A stretch of 64,000 bases of DNA from Aegilops tauschii subsp. strangulata (GCF_002575655.3 NC_053040.3:361086267-361150266); one strand, 5' to 3'; counted from the stretch's first letter, positions 12,163 to 23,323 are shown. Numbers and translations: made by a program. The notes: a model not told the origin generated them from the sequence alone.

Positions 12163-13134
12163 ATGGAGATGAACCCATATTTTTCTGGACCGATGACTCA
12201 ATTGGAGACAGACTGATGGATTCAGAACATGGAGGATCAATTGGAGAATAACCCTATAGCTGGAAAGGATATGACCGAGCGTGCTCTTCAGTGCTTTGAA
12301 ACAGGTGCTGCTACTTGGTGGAGGATGTACCAAACCATCAATGGATGGCAAGGAGTAACCACTTGGAAAGAATTTAAGTCGACTCTGCAAAGATCTTGTC
12401 TTGTGTCCCAGAAGTTGAGGCCTTATGGAAATGATATGAAGAAACCTTGCGCATGCAAGATTTGTGGAGAAATCAGACACACCCATAAAGAACACAAGGA
12501 TGAATTCCCTAGTTGTGAAGGAAGTAACACAGCTGAAGAATGCCCAACTAGGCAAATCACTTGTTTCTTGTGTGAAGGGACTACCCACTACCCTGCTCAG
12601 TGTCACATTTACCCCATGGTACAACGAACCATCCATCAGAAGAAAGAAGTAAGGAAAGGAGCCCTCATGGAAATTTTAGAAGAACCTGTGATGGAGGAAG
12701 AGGTGGAGGACACACCCAAGGAAGAACCAATTAAACCTTGCACCAAGTCATGCTATTCATGTGGAGAAGAAGGACACATCTCCCAGAATTGTCTGAATGG
12801 GGATCTAGTAGAATTCCCAACAGAGGAAGTAGAGTATGTCCCACAGGAAATAGAAGCCCTGATTGGTACGGAAAAGTCCAGAAAGAGAAATAGATTGGAT
12901 CCCAGAAACAACCCAATTTCTACAAAGAAGGGCCTGAGTCATATCACATGTTTCAGGTGCAAAAATTCAGGATACTACTTCAATGATTGCCCAAAAGGGA
13001 AGATGAAGACCCCAAGAGGCTATATAATCACAATGAAACCTCAAGACTTGTCAGAAGTAATATGTTTCCGTTGTGATGAAGCAGGGCACATTGCCAGAGA
13101 TTGTCCCAAGGAGAAGGAGGCTTGTGATAATTAG
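12163..13134 (+). pseudogene. gag: Gypsy Gag with zinc knuckles, copy 2 (one early stop)
   Basis: Same product as 5478-6447. The equivalent start is 12163, but TGA at 12214-12216 replaces the Arg codon read in copy 1. Reading is then open from 12229 to 13134 (301 codons), with the TWWRMYQTINGWQGVTTW core and five Cys/His clusters. The CYSCGEEGHISQNC and CFRCDEAGHIARDC knuckles are intact. The fourth has His changed to Tyr (CFRCKNSGYYFNDC). The region after it holds no pol. The lesions in the two gag copies are at different positions, so each copy has decayed separately. Confidence 0.9.
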
Positions 13135-14579
13135 GTGTGTCTGTGAGAAGTATAGTAGTAGTAGTGAGAACATTTTCCTTTATATTGAGGCGATGAGTTG
13201 AGGCATGTAATGGAAAAGCAAGAGATTGTAATCATTGGAGAATCAATAAAGTTAGCACAGTAGGTACTGATTTTGATTTTTATGAGTTGTTACTCTATGA
13301 AGAAATATTTTGACCATTTTTGAGGATATGAGAAATATGGTCACTAGAAGAATTTTTGCATTTCAAGGGTGGTAGTACCCTGTGAGGGCACTTGACCCCT
13401 GGAAAGGATGAGGATATTCCACGAAGTGGACATTCGGACAAAATAAGTACGAGCTTTGTCTTGATATGTGGGGTATCCCAAGAGTATGAATGGATGAAGA
13501 ACTATTGGATATAAAGGAGGTATAATGTTGGTAATATGGAGCAACTGTAACTCCATGATGATCCTGAGTAATCACATCTTAGTTTGGTATCAATAGAAGG
13601 AAGAAGGATAATACAATTGGATGGATTTTAAGAATGCTGGGAAGCTGCATGTTAGAATAATGATCAGTTGCCCCGATGACGAGTTCAAGGTTTACAAGTG
13701 ATGAGGTGGGCCATAACCCACAGGCCCCAGGACCTGCCAAGAAGCAAGCACACTCTTGCTGAAGGAAAAACCCTGGAAGAAGATATGACTTTTATCGACA
13801 AACGATCCTATAGGAGTAACATAAAACCTGAGAGTTGAGAAGAAACGATAGATGTTTGTTTGGCTTGCAGAATCCATGGATTTATCCGAACTTAGTTCGT
13901 CTACAAGAGAAATTATGCAATGCTTGTGAGGATGACCGAGTGTTAGAATGCAAGATTCACTAAACCATATACAGGGTAATGATTTGGGTGCGGGAAGGAT
14001 TGATAACCATACCGACTTACTCTTATTATTCGCCTTGCTATATGGGATGGTAAATTTGAGTGACTTACCCATAGTAGAGCGACGACGATCAAAACTTTCT
14101 TTAAAGCCTTAGAATGGTATGACAATTTTCCCTTGTACAAGGCAGCTGATGCCAATCGCAGGATATATGGTGAGGTTCAGCCCAGACCCATTTCCTGCAA
14201 GAGAAAAACATAAATTGTTGACCACCATGAGATATTGATTAGTTGTTTAGTACTGGCGCCAGACCCGCCAGATAAGAAGACCCAGTCACAAGAAGACCGT
14301 ACCAAGATGAAAAGGACATAGGAATTGAGGAAAAAGGTTATGCCACTACCGGAAGTGCCCAAAGAAGGAATTTTCTCGAGACCTGAGAAGACCGACACTG
14401 TCAAACAATAAGGATGGAGTATATGAGTATTGATGGAACCGTAACAATGCTTCTAAGAGTAGTAGCACCCGAGACCCCGGAGACGATCGATGGATTTTTG
14501 AGGAGACCCCGACCCTAACCTATTTCTTTCTAGCCTCTCTGAATCTCGGGGACGAGATTCATTTTAAGGGTGGTAGGTT
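13135..14579 (+). other. Internal domain 2, 3' region, no pol genes
   Basis: Counterpart of 6448-7891 with no coding motif in any frame. It ends with a purine-rich tract before LTR 3 (about 14566-14578). Confidence 0.7.
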
Positions 14580-17500
14580 TGTAAGATCCCAAAATTCTAA
14601 ATTTTGGAATGTTATATTAAATAAATAGATTTGATTGATTGATTGATTGTGGTGTGGTTGCTTTTTGAAATTGAGTGAAATTTGAAACTTTCTTAAAGCT
14701 AAATGAGAGGGAATAAAAGGACTTTCCAAAACTTTCATTTTGCATTTATGATCTCCGTGAATTCAAATTCTTTTCAAATACGAAACCCTAGAGAGAAGAT
14801 GACATGACTTCTTCCATTTAAATAAATGAAAAGGGTTTTTGAAAATATTTGAACTTCACTTGGAAATATTTCAAATTCAGAAACTCTAAGCAACTCAACG
14901 ATTTTCATGAGAGAAGATAAAATGACTTCTTCAAAATATATGAAATACGAGTTGGAAGTTTAAAAGGATCAATTTCAAAGTCCTTTTGGAAATTATTTTC
15001 AATTTGGAGTTATTTGGATTTTATTCAAATTATTTTTCTCCAAAAATAAAATATATGGAAATTAGGGAAAAGGATTCCCTACATTGGAAAATTGGAGAGA
15101 AATAAATTTAAATTCATTTTGGTATTTTTAAAATGATTTTATTGAGATTTTATTGCACCAGTAGCACTGTTTGATTTATTTAAATTTTTGTGGATTTTAT
15201 TTGATGCTAGAAAAATGTCCAGATTGTAGGAAATCTTTTTCTGAAAATTTTGATATATTATTTTCCTTTATAATATTTTTATTTCTTTTGTTTTATTATT
15301 TTTCTCTGCCTCTGTTTAAAAAAAACTTCTCCCCGACTCGGCCGGCCCAGCCCCTACCAGGCCGCGGCCCAGCTCCGCGCCGCCTCGCCGTCGTCCCCGT
15401 GCGGGACTCTGCTCGGAGAGCCGCCGCGCCGCCGTGAGCGCTCGGGACTACGCTTCCAGTGGTTCGCCGCCCCTCCCCCTATAAAACCCGAGGCCCCGCA
15501 CCGCCTCTCTCTCCTCCCCGCACCTGCGCCGCTGCACCGCCGCTGGAGCCGCCGCACGTCGTGCCGCATCTCGCCGCCCCTCGCCTCATGCTGCCGCCGC
15601 ACTTTTGCCGCGCCGCCGCCGCTGCTCCACCACCGCGCCGCCTCTTGCTTCGCCCCGCGCCGCCGCCTCCGCTCGCCGTCAAAGCCGCCGGCGAGATCCG
15701 CCGCAACCGCCGCCGTCGCCGCCTCGCCGGAGAGCCACCGGAAAACCGCCACCGCCGCCGGTTTATTTCGCCCGAGCCGGTAAGAGCCGTCGCCTTTTCT
15801 TTCGGTTTAAAAAAACCCTAGATCGGTTTTCTACAGAAAACCTAGATCTGATTTTTTTTAAGTTTAGTTATGTAGTGAACGTTCACCCGGTTGGTTTTAT
15901 TAACGAACAAATTCATTCGTTATGTTCTGTTAGCGAGCGTTCGCTCGATAGTTTTTTCTTTTTTTTTTCTTTCTAATTACGGCCAGGGACCATCCGTGAA
16001 TATTATATTTACAGATTAGTTCATGTACTTCGTTGGATCACTACTTTTCGCTCGTTTGTCCAAATCCAACGAAACCAATGCTCACTTCTTCGTTATGAAC
16101 CCCTCTATCTAGTAAAACAACTTAAACATGTTTTTGATAGTTTAAAATTTGAATTCAAACACATTTGTATTTGAACTTCGTTTGATCGTAATTTGAGTTT
16201 CGTGACTCCGTTTGAGTTGATTCTTTTTGCAAATCGAAATTCTTGACCTAAAATTTCTGATAAGGCCAAATTCACATAATTTTGGTACTGTTAGAAATTG
16301 TTTTCTCATGCAAGAGTTATTTGCTTGGTTTTGATGTTTTTCGAATTGTCTTCTTCGTTCTTTCCGATCTTTTGAATGATTGCTTATGTGTGGTTACTAT
16401 TGCTTGCTCACGATAGATTGACCGGAGTGTGACGAGTAGAACTAGCTAGAGTTATGAGTGCGAATCATCTTCATCATCAGTACAGGCAAGTTCACACTTT
16501 GATCATACCCCTTTCATACCCAGTTTTTATGCATTAGTTTCAACCCTCAAACATTGCATGGTTAGGATTGATAACATGTGGGTATCGGGAAGTAGTTGAT
16601 GAGGTAGGAACCTATTGCCCTGCATTCAAACCTTGGGAGTTACTTCTACGTTATGCTTATACTGCTATGCTATGTTCGTAGACGTGGTTTGGTTTGAGTG
16701 ATTCATGATAGATGTGAGAGTTATTATTAATGGTTAACTTCAGGTGGCTACTTTAATACACATCTGGGTGGATTGGTTGGGGCACCCTAGAGCACCCAGT
16801 GGTTTGCCCGGGCACCTGGAGAACCCAGTGCTTGCCCAAGGGGATCCCGGAGGACCCATGTGATCACCTATGGAATGCCGCCCAGGCTCAAAGGGATCAT
16901 AAGATTATCCATGCTAGAAACTTCCGTGTGCAGCCACAAGCTATTATGGGCTCTAGCATAGTTGAGTATGTTGCATGACCTCTTCCAGTGGTAGGCTAGC
17001 AGATGTAGGGGATGTAGGTTGGTACTGTCTACCCGGGGTTAGAGTTAATGCTTCTGAAAGACTGTGTCTCGGTCATCCGTTTCTCAAACACCATGTAGTG
17101 CAAGAAATCCAACGGAGGAGATCGAGTCTTGTGGGGAAAAGTGCGCAAACCTCTGCAGAGTGTACAAACTAATCATGATTAGCCGTGTCCCCAGTTATGG
17201 ACATCTTGAGTATCTGGTTCTTGGATTATCCTGTTGATCTCAACACTCTATTTAATTAATTTGTTGGATTGTTAACTTTTAATTTGGGATTGAGTTGGAG
17301 GAACCTTCTCAATATTTTCAACAAACTTTGTAGTTAAATAAAATATATTCCTTTGCAGTAGGGAAAATTGGCTTTTCGCAAAAACATTATAACCATAGAG
17401 CTTTTCCACCAGCCAAATACGCATGTAGTGATAGTTATTATTCATCATTATCCTATGGTGTGAATTTGCCAGTACATTCAATGTACTGACCCTTTGTGGC

Positions 17501-17769
17501 TGCAACGTCTCATGTTGCAGGAATTCTTACAACGAGTAAGTGATACGTTAGGGTTACGATTTCTACACTTAACTTTGCCGCTGGTGTTGATGGGAATCCA
17601 CAACCTCGTTGTTACTTCCGTTATTTGGATTGAGGTAATAGTATTTACGTTACTTTATACATGTGATTTACCTCTGTTATAAATCCTCGAGTACTGTGTG
17701 TGTCAGCATACCGATCCAGGGATGACACTTAAGCACAGAGACTTGACCGTCTGAGGTCGGGTCGCTACA
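14580..17769 (+). repeat. Gypsy composite LTR 3
   Basis: 3190 bp, TGTAAGATCCC to GTCGCTACA. It keeps the ~105-bp segment missing from LTR 2 and lacks the AT expansion and inverted repeat of LTR 1. From about 16866 to its end it matches LTR 1 (3353-4256) without indels. The TATA-like box is at 15479-15486. Confidence 0.92.
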
Positions 17770-17774
17770 AAAGG
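17770..17774. repeat. Target site duplication AAAGG, right copy
   Basis: Pairs with 962-966 across the Gypsy composite. Confidence 0.92.
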
Positions 17775-18461
17775 CAAGCTCTTTGTTTCTAAGAATGGAT
17801 CCTTTCTAGAGAAGGAGTTTCTCTCAAAAGAAGTGAGTGGGAGGAAAGTAGAACTTGGGAGGTAATTGTACCTTCTCTCGAATTGGAAAGTAGCTCATCA
17901 TAGAAAACTGTTCCCGTGATGCCTACACCAACTAGAGAGGAAGCTACTGATAATGATCATGAAACTTTAGGTCAAGTTACTACCGAACCTCGTAGGTCAA
18001 CCAGAGCACGTTCTGCACCAGAGTGGTATGGTAATCATGCTCTGGAAGTCATGTTACTAGACCATGACGAACCTACGAACTATGAAGAAGCTATGATGAG
18101 CCCAGATTCCGATAAATGGCATGAGGCCATGAAGTCTGAGATGGGGTCCATATATAAGAACAAAGTGTGGACTTTGGTGGACTTTCCCGATGATCGGCAA
18201 GCCATTGAGAATAAATGGATCTTCAAGAGGAAGACGGACGCTGATGGTAGTGTTACTATCTACAAAGCTTGAATTATTGCGAAAGGTTTTCGACAAGTTC
18301 AAATGTGTTGACTACGATGAGATTTTCTCACTCGTATAGATGTTTAAGTCTGTATGAATCATGTTAGAAATTGCCACATTTTATAAAATCTGGCAAATGG
18401 ATATCCAAACTGCATTCCTTAATGGATTTATTAAAGAAGAGTTGTATATGATGCAACCAGA
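17775..18461 (+). pseudogene. Outer Copia polyprotein continuation (linker and RT start), truncated
   Basis: Resumes the Copia gene left at 966. It reads the connector (EEAT..DHET..EPRRSTRARSAPEWYG) and the start of the Copia reverse transcriptase (MKSEMGSIYKNKVWTLVDFP, KWIFKRKTDADGS). A TGA at about 18270 interrupts it, and the frame then fades by substitutions and small indels. Similarity to the other Copia copies stops abruptly at about 18461, in the stretch that reads ELYMMQP elsewhere. The remaining RT, RNase H and 3' LTR of this element are not in the window. Confidence 0.88.
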
Positions 18462-18812
18462 GTCTGTGATATTGTCTGACATCGCACACGCTTTGCAAAC
18501 GGCAACTGTGTGCATGCTTGCACACGTTTCCTCTCTGTGAACCGTCTCGGATTATGGTGCATATCGCAAACGTATGTGTTTTACCAACCGTGTGTGCCGT
18601 AACAACCTGGAGAGCGTAATTTCACTGTAATTTAATTGCTACTTTTCCAAATTGTACCGGATTTGGATTTGAATTTGAATGTATGCCATAGCTTTATTCA
18701 TATCCATCAGGTTCAAGGAACCAATGCATTATTTGATTCATAGGTACGTATGTTCAAGAATTACATAAGAACCAAATAAAGAATGATGAACCACAGTTGT
18801 ATACTTGTACTA

Positions 18813-19337
18813 TTAAAGACGGTAAACAAAAAGGCGAAATATTTTCTGGTTGCTGAACAAGGTGAAGCGGAATGCCCATATTGTGCCCTCCTCCATGTAG
18901 AAGGCACGCACGACTCTAGTCCAACCCCTTGTGATGGCCGACCGCCCATTCTTCACGGTCTTCATGAAAACATCTAGATAATCATCGTGTTCTGGTAGAA
19001 ATACTTTAACCTTTGCATGCCCACCAATCATGTAGTTTGAGAGGTAATCTTGAGTAAACTGCTTTGGCAACCACTGCAAAGGAATAAGATTTCAGACATT
19101 GTCATCTAACACAACTCATTATGGGCAGTAGAAAGAAGGCTGCAGAGTTCTTACTTACCATCCTGCAGTTCGTTGTTGTCTTGGATAAAGTGTAAACAAA
19201 TAGTTTAATTGCCATCTTTGGACCCATTTTACTAACAATCTTTATCAGCTTCCGCACTTGATGCTGGTTCATCGATATCTCATTGCCCCATACGCAGGAA
19301 GGGTTGAAACGCGGATCTTTACCAATGACATATGTAC
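18813..19337 (-). pseudogene. B3-domain gene fragment, last two exons
   Basis: Exon 19337-19159 has an acceptor (TTTTAG before 19337) and a donor ATG|GTAAGTAA. Its intron is 19158-19074 and ends TTTGCAG. Exon 19073-18813 ends in a stop. Both junctions are in phase 0, giving MWLPKQFTQDYLSNYM, VFLPEHDDYL, AITRGWTRVVRAFYMEEG and TIWAFRFTLFS. That order (hydrophobic strand, LP, GW..FV-like, EGD-like turn, F) fits the plant B3 DNA-binding fold. The 5' exons are missing or unclear. It lies inside CACTA-like DNA and is probably a captured, non-functional copy. Confidence 0.6.
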
Positions 19338-19397
19338 CTAAAAGCACCAAGTTAATATTAGAAGCTAAACAACAATTGCACAATGATGTAGTACAAC

Positions 19398-19485
19398 ACT
19401 CTTTTATAATATGTCTATATACATCCGTATGTGGTAGTCCATTTGAAATCTCTAAAAAGACAAATATTTAGGAACAGAGGGAGTA
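19398..19485 (-). mobile_element. Stowaway-type MITE end fragment
   Basis: Read on the minus strand it starts TACTCCCTCTGTTCCTAAAT at 19485, the common Triticeae Stowaway terminus with its TA target. It continues through TTTGTCTTTTTAGAGATTTC. The other terminal repeat is missing, so it is a truncated copy. Confidence 0.75.
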
Positions 19486-20837
19486 TCTTATAACATCCAA
19501 TATACTCACATATTAGATGAATTAACATCTTATATTATGGGCCGGAAGGAGTTTAGTTCATTCTTAAAAATTATCTGCTGCTGTATCCACGAGTTACAGT
19601 TAGTTTGAGCTAGTTCGATCTCAAATAGCCCTAAAGTATATCTAAACATGAGGGCTAGTTTGAGCTAGTTGCATCTATAACCCACCCAAAAAACTAGTAT
19701 CCAACCCAAGAGGTGCTAATTGGAGCTAGTTCTCCTAGTGCATTTATTGTCAATCTAACCCTGGCATCCAAACAACTCTTTGGATGGAGTTAGTTCAGGG
19801 TTTGTAATGAGCTAGAAACTAACTCTAACCTCTAGCTAAGTTGAGTATCCAAACAGGGCTGTGTTGTTGTTGTTGCTGATGCTGCTCTTCTACGTATATC
19901 TAGACATCATTAGAACATTAATGTAACACTCTTCCTTGTTGATATGTAGCCTAGGATTGCATATTTAGACATTAAGTACAGTGCATGTTGCTATGTAGCC
20001 TCAGATATATTACATATGGCCCTAGTCAACCTAAGGAAAAATGGGTTGCAGATATATTCAGTTAAAAGTCCGATTCACCGATTAGTCCCTTATCAGCCGC
20101 CGGGCTATATGGTACCAACTACGGATATCCTGAACAGTGAGCAGATATAAGCCATGGGATGAAACTAACCACGATGGAAAACAACAGTCGTTCCCAAAAT
20201 TGTCCTGTGTAGGTACATCAAGAAGCGTGTTAAGCACAACAGGCTAAACATCAACCAAAATTACACATGGCAGACAAAATAATCTCCAAAAGATAGCTTC
20301 AGTGTGCAGGTTTAAGCACGCTAGTAAAGCAAAACAAGTGGAAAAGTGTGCTAACTGCAACAGGCCTAACATTTAACAACAAGCAAACATGGTCATTCAA
20401 ACTGGTATTGTGCCGGTCTAAGTACACCGATTATGGTTAAATAAAAATGGAAAGGCGTGTTAACTACAAGATGCAGCAACCAAATGTAGTCATTCATAGT
20501 GGTTTTGTTGAAACTGGTACTGATGAAATTGAACTGCACAGTTCATACTTGCACATATAGAACATCATGTTGTGAACAACTGGAATAAACAAGGCATACT
20601 ACAAACAACCAAAGATAGCATTTGAAACTGAACATATGCTAACTACAAACAACTGAACAATCAAAAAACTTTAAAAGAGGCATATGCTAGCTATAACAGG
20701 CTTAACAGCAAGCAAATATATGCATTCCTATCGGTATGTTTAAAACTGGATTGATGAAATGTACTGCACAGTAAATAATTGCACATATAGGGCATCACAT
20801 TGTGAACAACTGAAATAAACAAATCATGGGTTTCCTC
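19486..20837. other. Non-coding interior of the CACTA-like region
   Basis: No supported gene. A candidate MITE lies at about 19626-19859: AGCCCT is inverted at both ends and AGTTTGAGCTAGTT-like words repeat inside. From 20230 on, A-rich words recur. A segment at 20521-20592 (TGATGAAAT, GCACATATAG, TGTGAACAACTG) repeats at 20752-20822, a spacing of 231 bp. Confidence 0.5.
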
Positions 20838-21030
20838 ACTTGTCACAGATGAGCTCGTTCCTGTGGGAAGAGCATGGACCCTGGATGCGCTCCATGTTGT
20901 CGCAGATGGGCTCCTTCCCCTTGGAAGAGCACGGCTATAGGGTGCCCTCCCTGATGTCGCAGACGGGCGCATTCCCCTTGGAAGAGCAGATGGGCTCTTT
21001 CCCCTTGGAAGAGCCGGAGAGGGTGCCGTC
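20838..21030. repeat. Minisatellite within coding-like block
   Basis: Units of about 57 bp, then about 33 bp, built around GGGCTCCTTCCCCTTGGAAG, each introduced by GTCGCAGA or a variant. About four copies. On the minus strand it encodes a repeating SSKGKEPIC-like peptide. Confidence 0.65.
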
Positions 21031-21294
21031 CTCGTGGTCGCCGCCGATGAGGTCTGACTTGGAAGCTGTGGATCCCAAGCCAGCGTCACAGAACGTGTCC
21101 TTCAGAAATGACAAAAGGGGCTCGATGGCAATGTAGAATGGCAAATTGTTGACAACGAGCCAGAGGAGATCAGCGGCGGGGCCATGGATGAGATCAACGG
21201 CGGTTGAACCCAAGGGGCTGGGGGTGGGCCACTTAACCTGTGACACAGCCCGCCTCAGGACGTCGCTGTCGATGACCTCACATTGCCATCGCAA
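20935..21294 (-). pseudogene. Captured coding-like fragment of unknown function
   Basis: A 119-codon minus-strand frame starting MRWQCEVIDSDVLRRAV. It has a moderately hydrophobic middle (DLLWLVVNNLPFYIAIEPLL) and a repetitive C-terminal part made by the minisatellite. I recognise no domain. It points the same way as the B3 exons at 18813-19337 and lies upstream of them, so it may be the first exon of the same captured gene. No connecting exon was found. Confidence 0.3.
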
Positions 21295-21766
21295 TCGGTA
21301 TTCTGTGGTGCTACGTTTACGATGCGCGGCCCATCACAAACGATTCACTATTATAGAACGTGTATGATGTGCGGCCCATCACAAACGGTTCACCATTAAG
21401 AAGATTAGCTAATCGTCGTATGAGTGTCGGACAGGATTATGAAACATCGGGCCGTCGTAACATTTGTTTATTGATCTGTTGCAATTGGAATCAATATTTT
21501 ATCACGTTCTGGTGATTTTTAACAATTGTTTTCGTGAACAGAAAGTTTCTGGAATTTTCAGCAAAATCAAATAACTATCATCCAAGAAGATCCTATAGGT
21601 TTAACTTGGCACAAACACTAATTAAAACATAAAAACAAATCTAACCAGAGGCTAGATCTAATATTTATTCCTAAACAAAAGCAGAAAGTAAAAAAACTAA
21701 AATAAAATTGGGTTGCCTCCCAACAAGCGCTATCGTTTAAAGCCTTTTTAGCTAGGCATTGAGATT

Positions 21767-22957
21767 TCAATGATGCTCACAAGAAAGACAAGAATTGAAG
21801 CACGAAGAGAGCATCATAAAACACGTGACAAACACATCTAAGTCTAACATACTTCCTATGCATAGGCATCTTATAGGCAAACAAATTATCAAGGAAACTA
21901 GCATATGCAAGGAAGCGGAAAGAAACAATAGCAATCTCAACATAACGAGAGGTAATTTAGCAACATGAAAATTTCTACAACCATATTTTCCTCTCTCATA
22001 ATAATTATATGTAGGATCATAAGCAAATTCAACAAAATAGCTATCACATAACATATTCTCAACACGATCCACATGCATGCGAAGTTGACACTCTTCCAAA
22101 ATAGTGGGATTATCATTAACTAAAGTCATGACCTCTCCAAACCCACTTTTATCAAAAATACCATAAGATTGAACATTCTCCAAATATGTGGGATCTAAAG
22201 TTGACACTCTTCCAAACCCACTTTCAATATTATTGCAAACATTATTATCAATCTCATACTTATCATGAGGCTTAAATGAATTTTCAAGATCATAAGAAGA
22301 ATCACCCCAATCATGATCATTGCAACAAGTAGTAGACATAGCAAAACTAGCATCCCCAAGCTTAGGGTTTTGCATATAATTAGCACAATTGACATCAAGA
22401 GAATTTATAGTAAAATCATTGCAATCATGCTTTTTATCGAAGGAACTACCAAGTATGGGTGCAATAGCAACGATCTCATGTTTAACGTAAGGAACTATAG
22501 CAAATTCATCTTCATAAATATTGGCATCATGTCCACAAGGATAGCAAGCATCATGTTCATCAAGGGATATTTCAATCAAATCATCGGAATCATAATTATC
22601 TATAGATTCGTGCATATCATTATTTTCTTTAGAAGCAACGGCCATTCTTTCAATAAATTCTTTGACATAGACATTATGAGCATAGTTTTCATAGCAATAT
22701 TCAAGTATGTCAAAATTTTCAGATTCGTAAAGAGTAATATCATACTTTTCAATCGAAGAAGCAACTTCATAAGAACCCTTAAAAGCAACAAATTCTTCAA
22801 TTTGTACGATATCATAGTAGCTATAAACACTCTTTGCACAAGAAGACAAGATTTCATTTTCATTAAACTCACATAGGTAGGGGAGGTATTTTTTAGGGTT
22901 CTTAGAGCAACAAGTAATATCACAAATTTCACAAAGATTCCAAGCATAACACAGCAA
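21767..22957 (-). CDS. Gypsy-associated ORF of unknown function, 396 aa
   Basis: An uninterrupted 396-codon minus-strand frame about 385 bases downstream of the primer binding site. The protein is acidic and rich in Asp, Glu, Asn, Tyr and Cys (for example CYENYAHNVYVKEFIERM, ISLDEHDACYPCGHDANIY). It has a hydrophobic C-terminal stretch near residues 340-370. I see no CCHC knuckle, protease or polymerase motif. Its position fits an extra ORF in the 5' internal region of Athila-like elements. The intact length is notable beside the decayed neighbours, but no function can be assigned. Confidence 0.5.
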   Translation of the reverse strand: MLCYAWNLCEICDITCCSKNPKKYLPYLCEFNENEILSSCAKSVYSYYDIVQIEEFVAFKGSYEVASSIEKYDITLYESENFDILEYCYENYAHNVYVKEFIERMAVASKENNDMHESIDNYDSDDLIEISLDEHDACYPCGHDANIYEDEFAIVPYVKHEIVAIAPILGSSFDKKHDCNDFTINSLDVNCANYMQNPKLGDASFAMSTTCCNDHDWGDSSYDLENSFKPHDKYEIDNNVCNNIESGFGRVSTLDPTYLENVQSYGIFDKSGFGEVMTLVNDNPTILEECQLRMHVDRVENMLCDSYFVEFAYDPTYNYYERGKYGCRNFHVAKLPLVMLRLLLFLSASLHMLVSLIICLPIRCLCIGSMLDLDVFVTCFMMLSSCFNSCLSCEHH

Positions 22958-23323
22958 TTTTTTTTATTTGATTCCATAAGAGTCTCCCTTTTTCAGACAA
23001 ACGGTGACGCACAAAATAAGCATCCTCATCTAAAGATTTCCCATCAACTAGGCTAGTTGGGGTTTCAGCACGAGTGCATAAGGATCGAAGATGATCCTAG
23101 TAGAACACTTTGAGTGGATCCATATCAATAGATTTTTAGCAAGCAAAGATGCAAGCAAATAGAAGGCACGTGGAAACACAAACAAAAAGGCATACGGGAA
23201 GAAGGCGAATAAAACGGCAAGGGTGAAGTGGGGGAGAGGAAAACCAGAGGCAAATGGCAAATAATGTAATGCGGGAGATAAGAGTTTGTGATGGGTACTT
23301 GGTATGTTGACTTTTGCATAGAC

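Larger units (their letters stand above)
967..17769 (+). mobile_element. Tandem Gypsy-type retrotransposon, LTR-I-LTR-I-LTR (non-autonomous)
   Basis: A 16.8-kb composite with three long LTRs (967-4256, 7892-10940, 14580-17769) and two internal domains (4257-7891, 10941-14579). Each LTR begins TGTAA and ends GGGTCGCTACA. Each internal domain starts with a TGGTATCAGAGC primer binding site and ends in a purine-rich tract. Both encode a Gypsy-style Gag with zinc knuckles, and neither shows protease, reverse transcriptase or integrase, so the family should depend on a partner element. The outer ends carry a perfect 5-bp duplication, AAAGG. Unequal recombination, or integration of a dimeric cDNA, could produce this order. 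I do not recognise the family name with confidence. Confidence 0.92.
18462..21475 (-). mobile_element. CACTA-like transposon remnant carrying captured gene pieces
   Basis: Both ends contain short clustered direct and inverted motifs around CGCAAACG, CGCACACG and CCCATCACAAACG (18475-18600 and 21310-21480), the style of subterminal repeats of plant CACTA elements. I could not find intact CACTA termini or a transposase, so the class is an inference. Inside are exons of a B3-domain gene, a coding-like block with a minisatellite, a Stowaway scrap and low-complexity A-rich repeats. Confidence 0.45.

Noticed and set aside
18462..18620. Intact CACTA terminus at the Copia/CACTA-like junction
   Set aside because: Subterminal-style repeats are present, but no CACTA pentamer and no 3-bp duplication were found at the junction.
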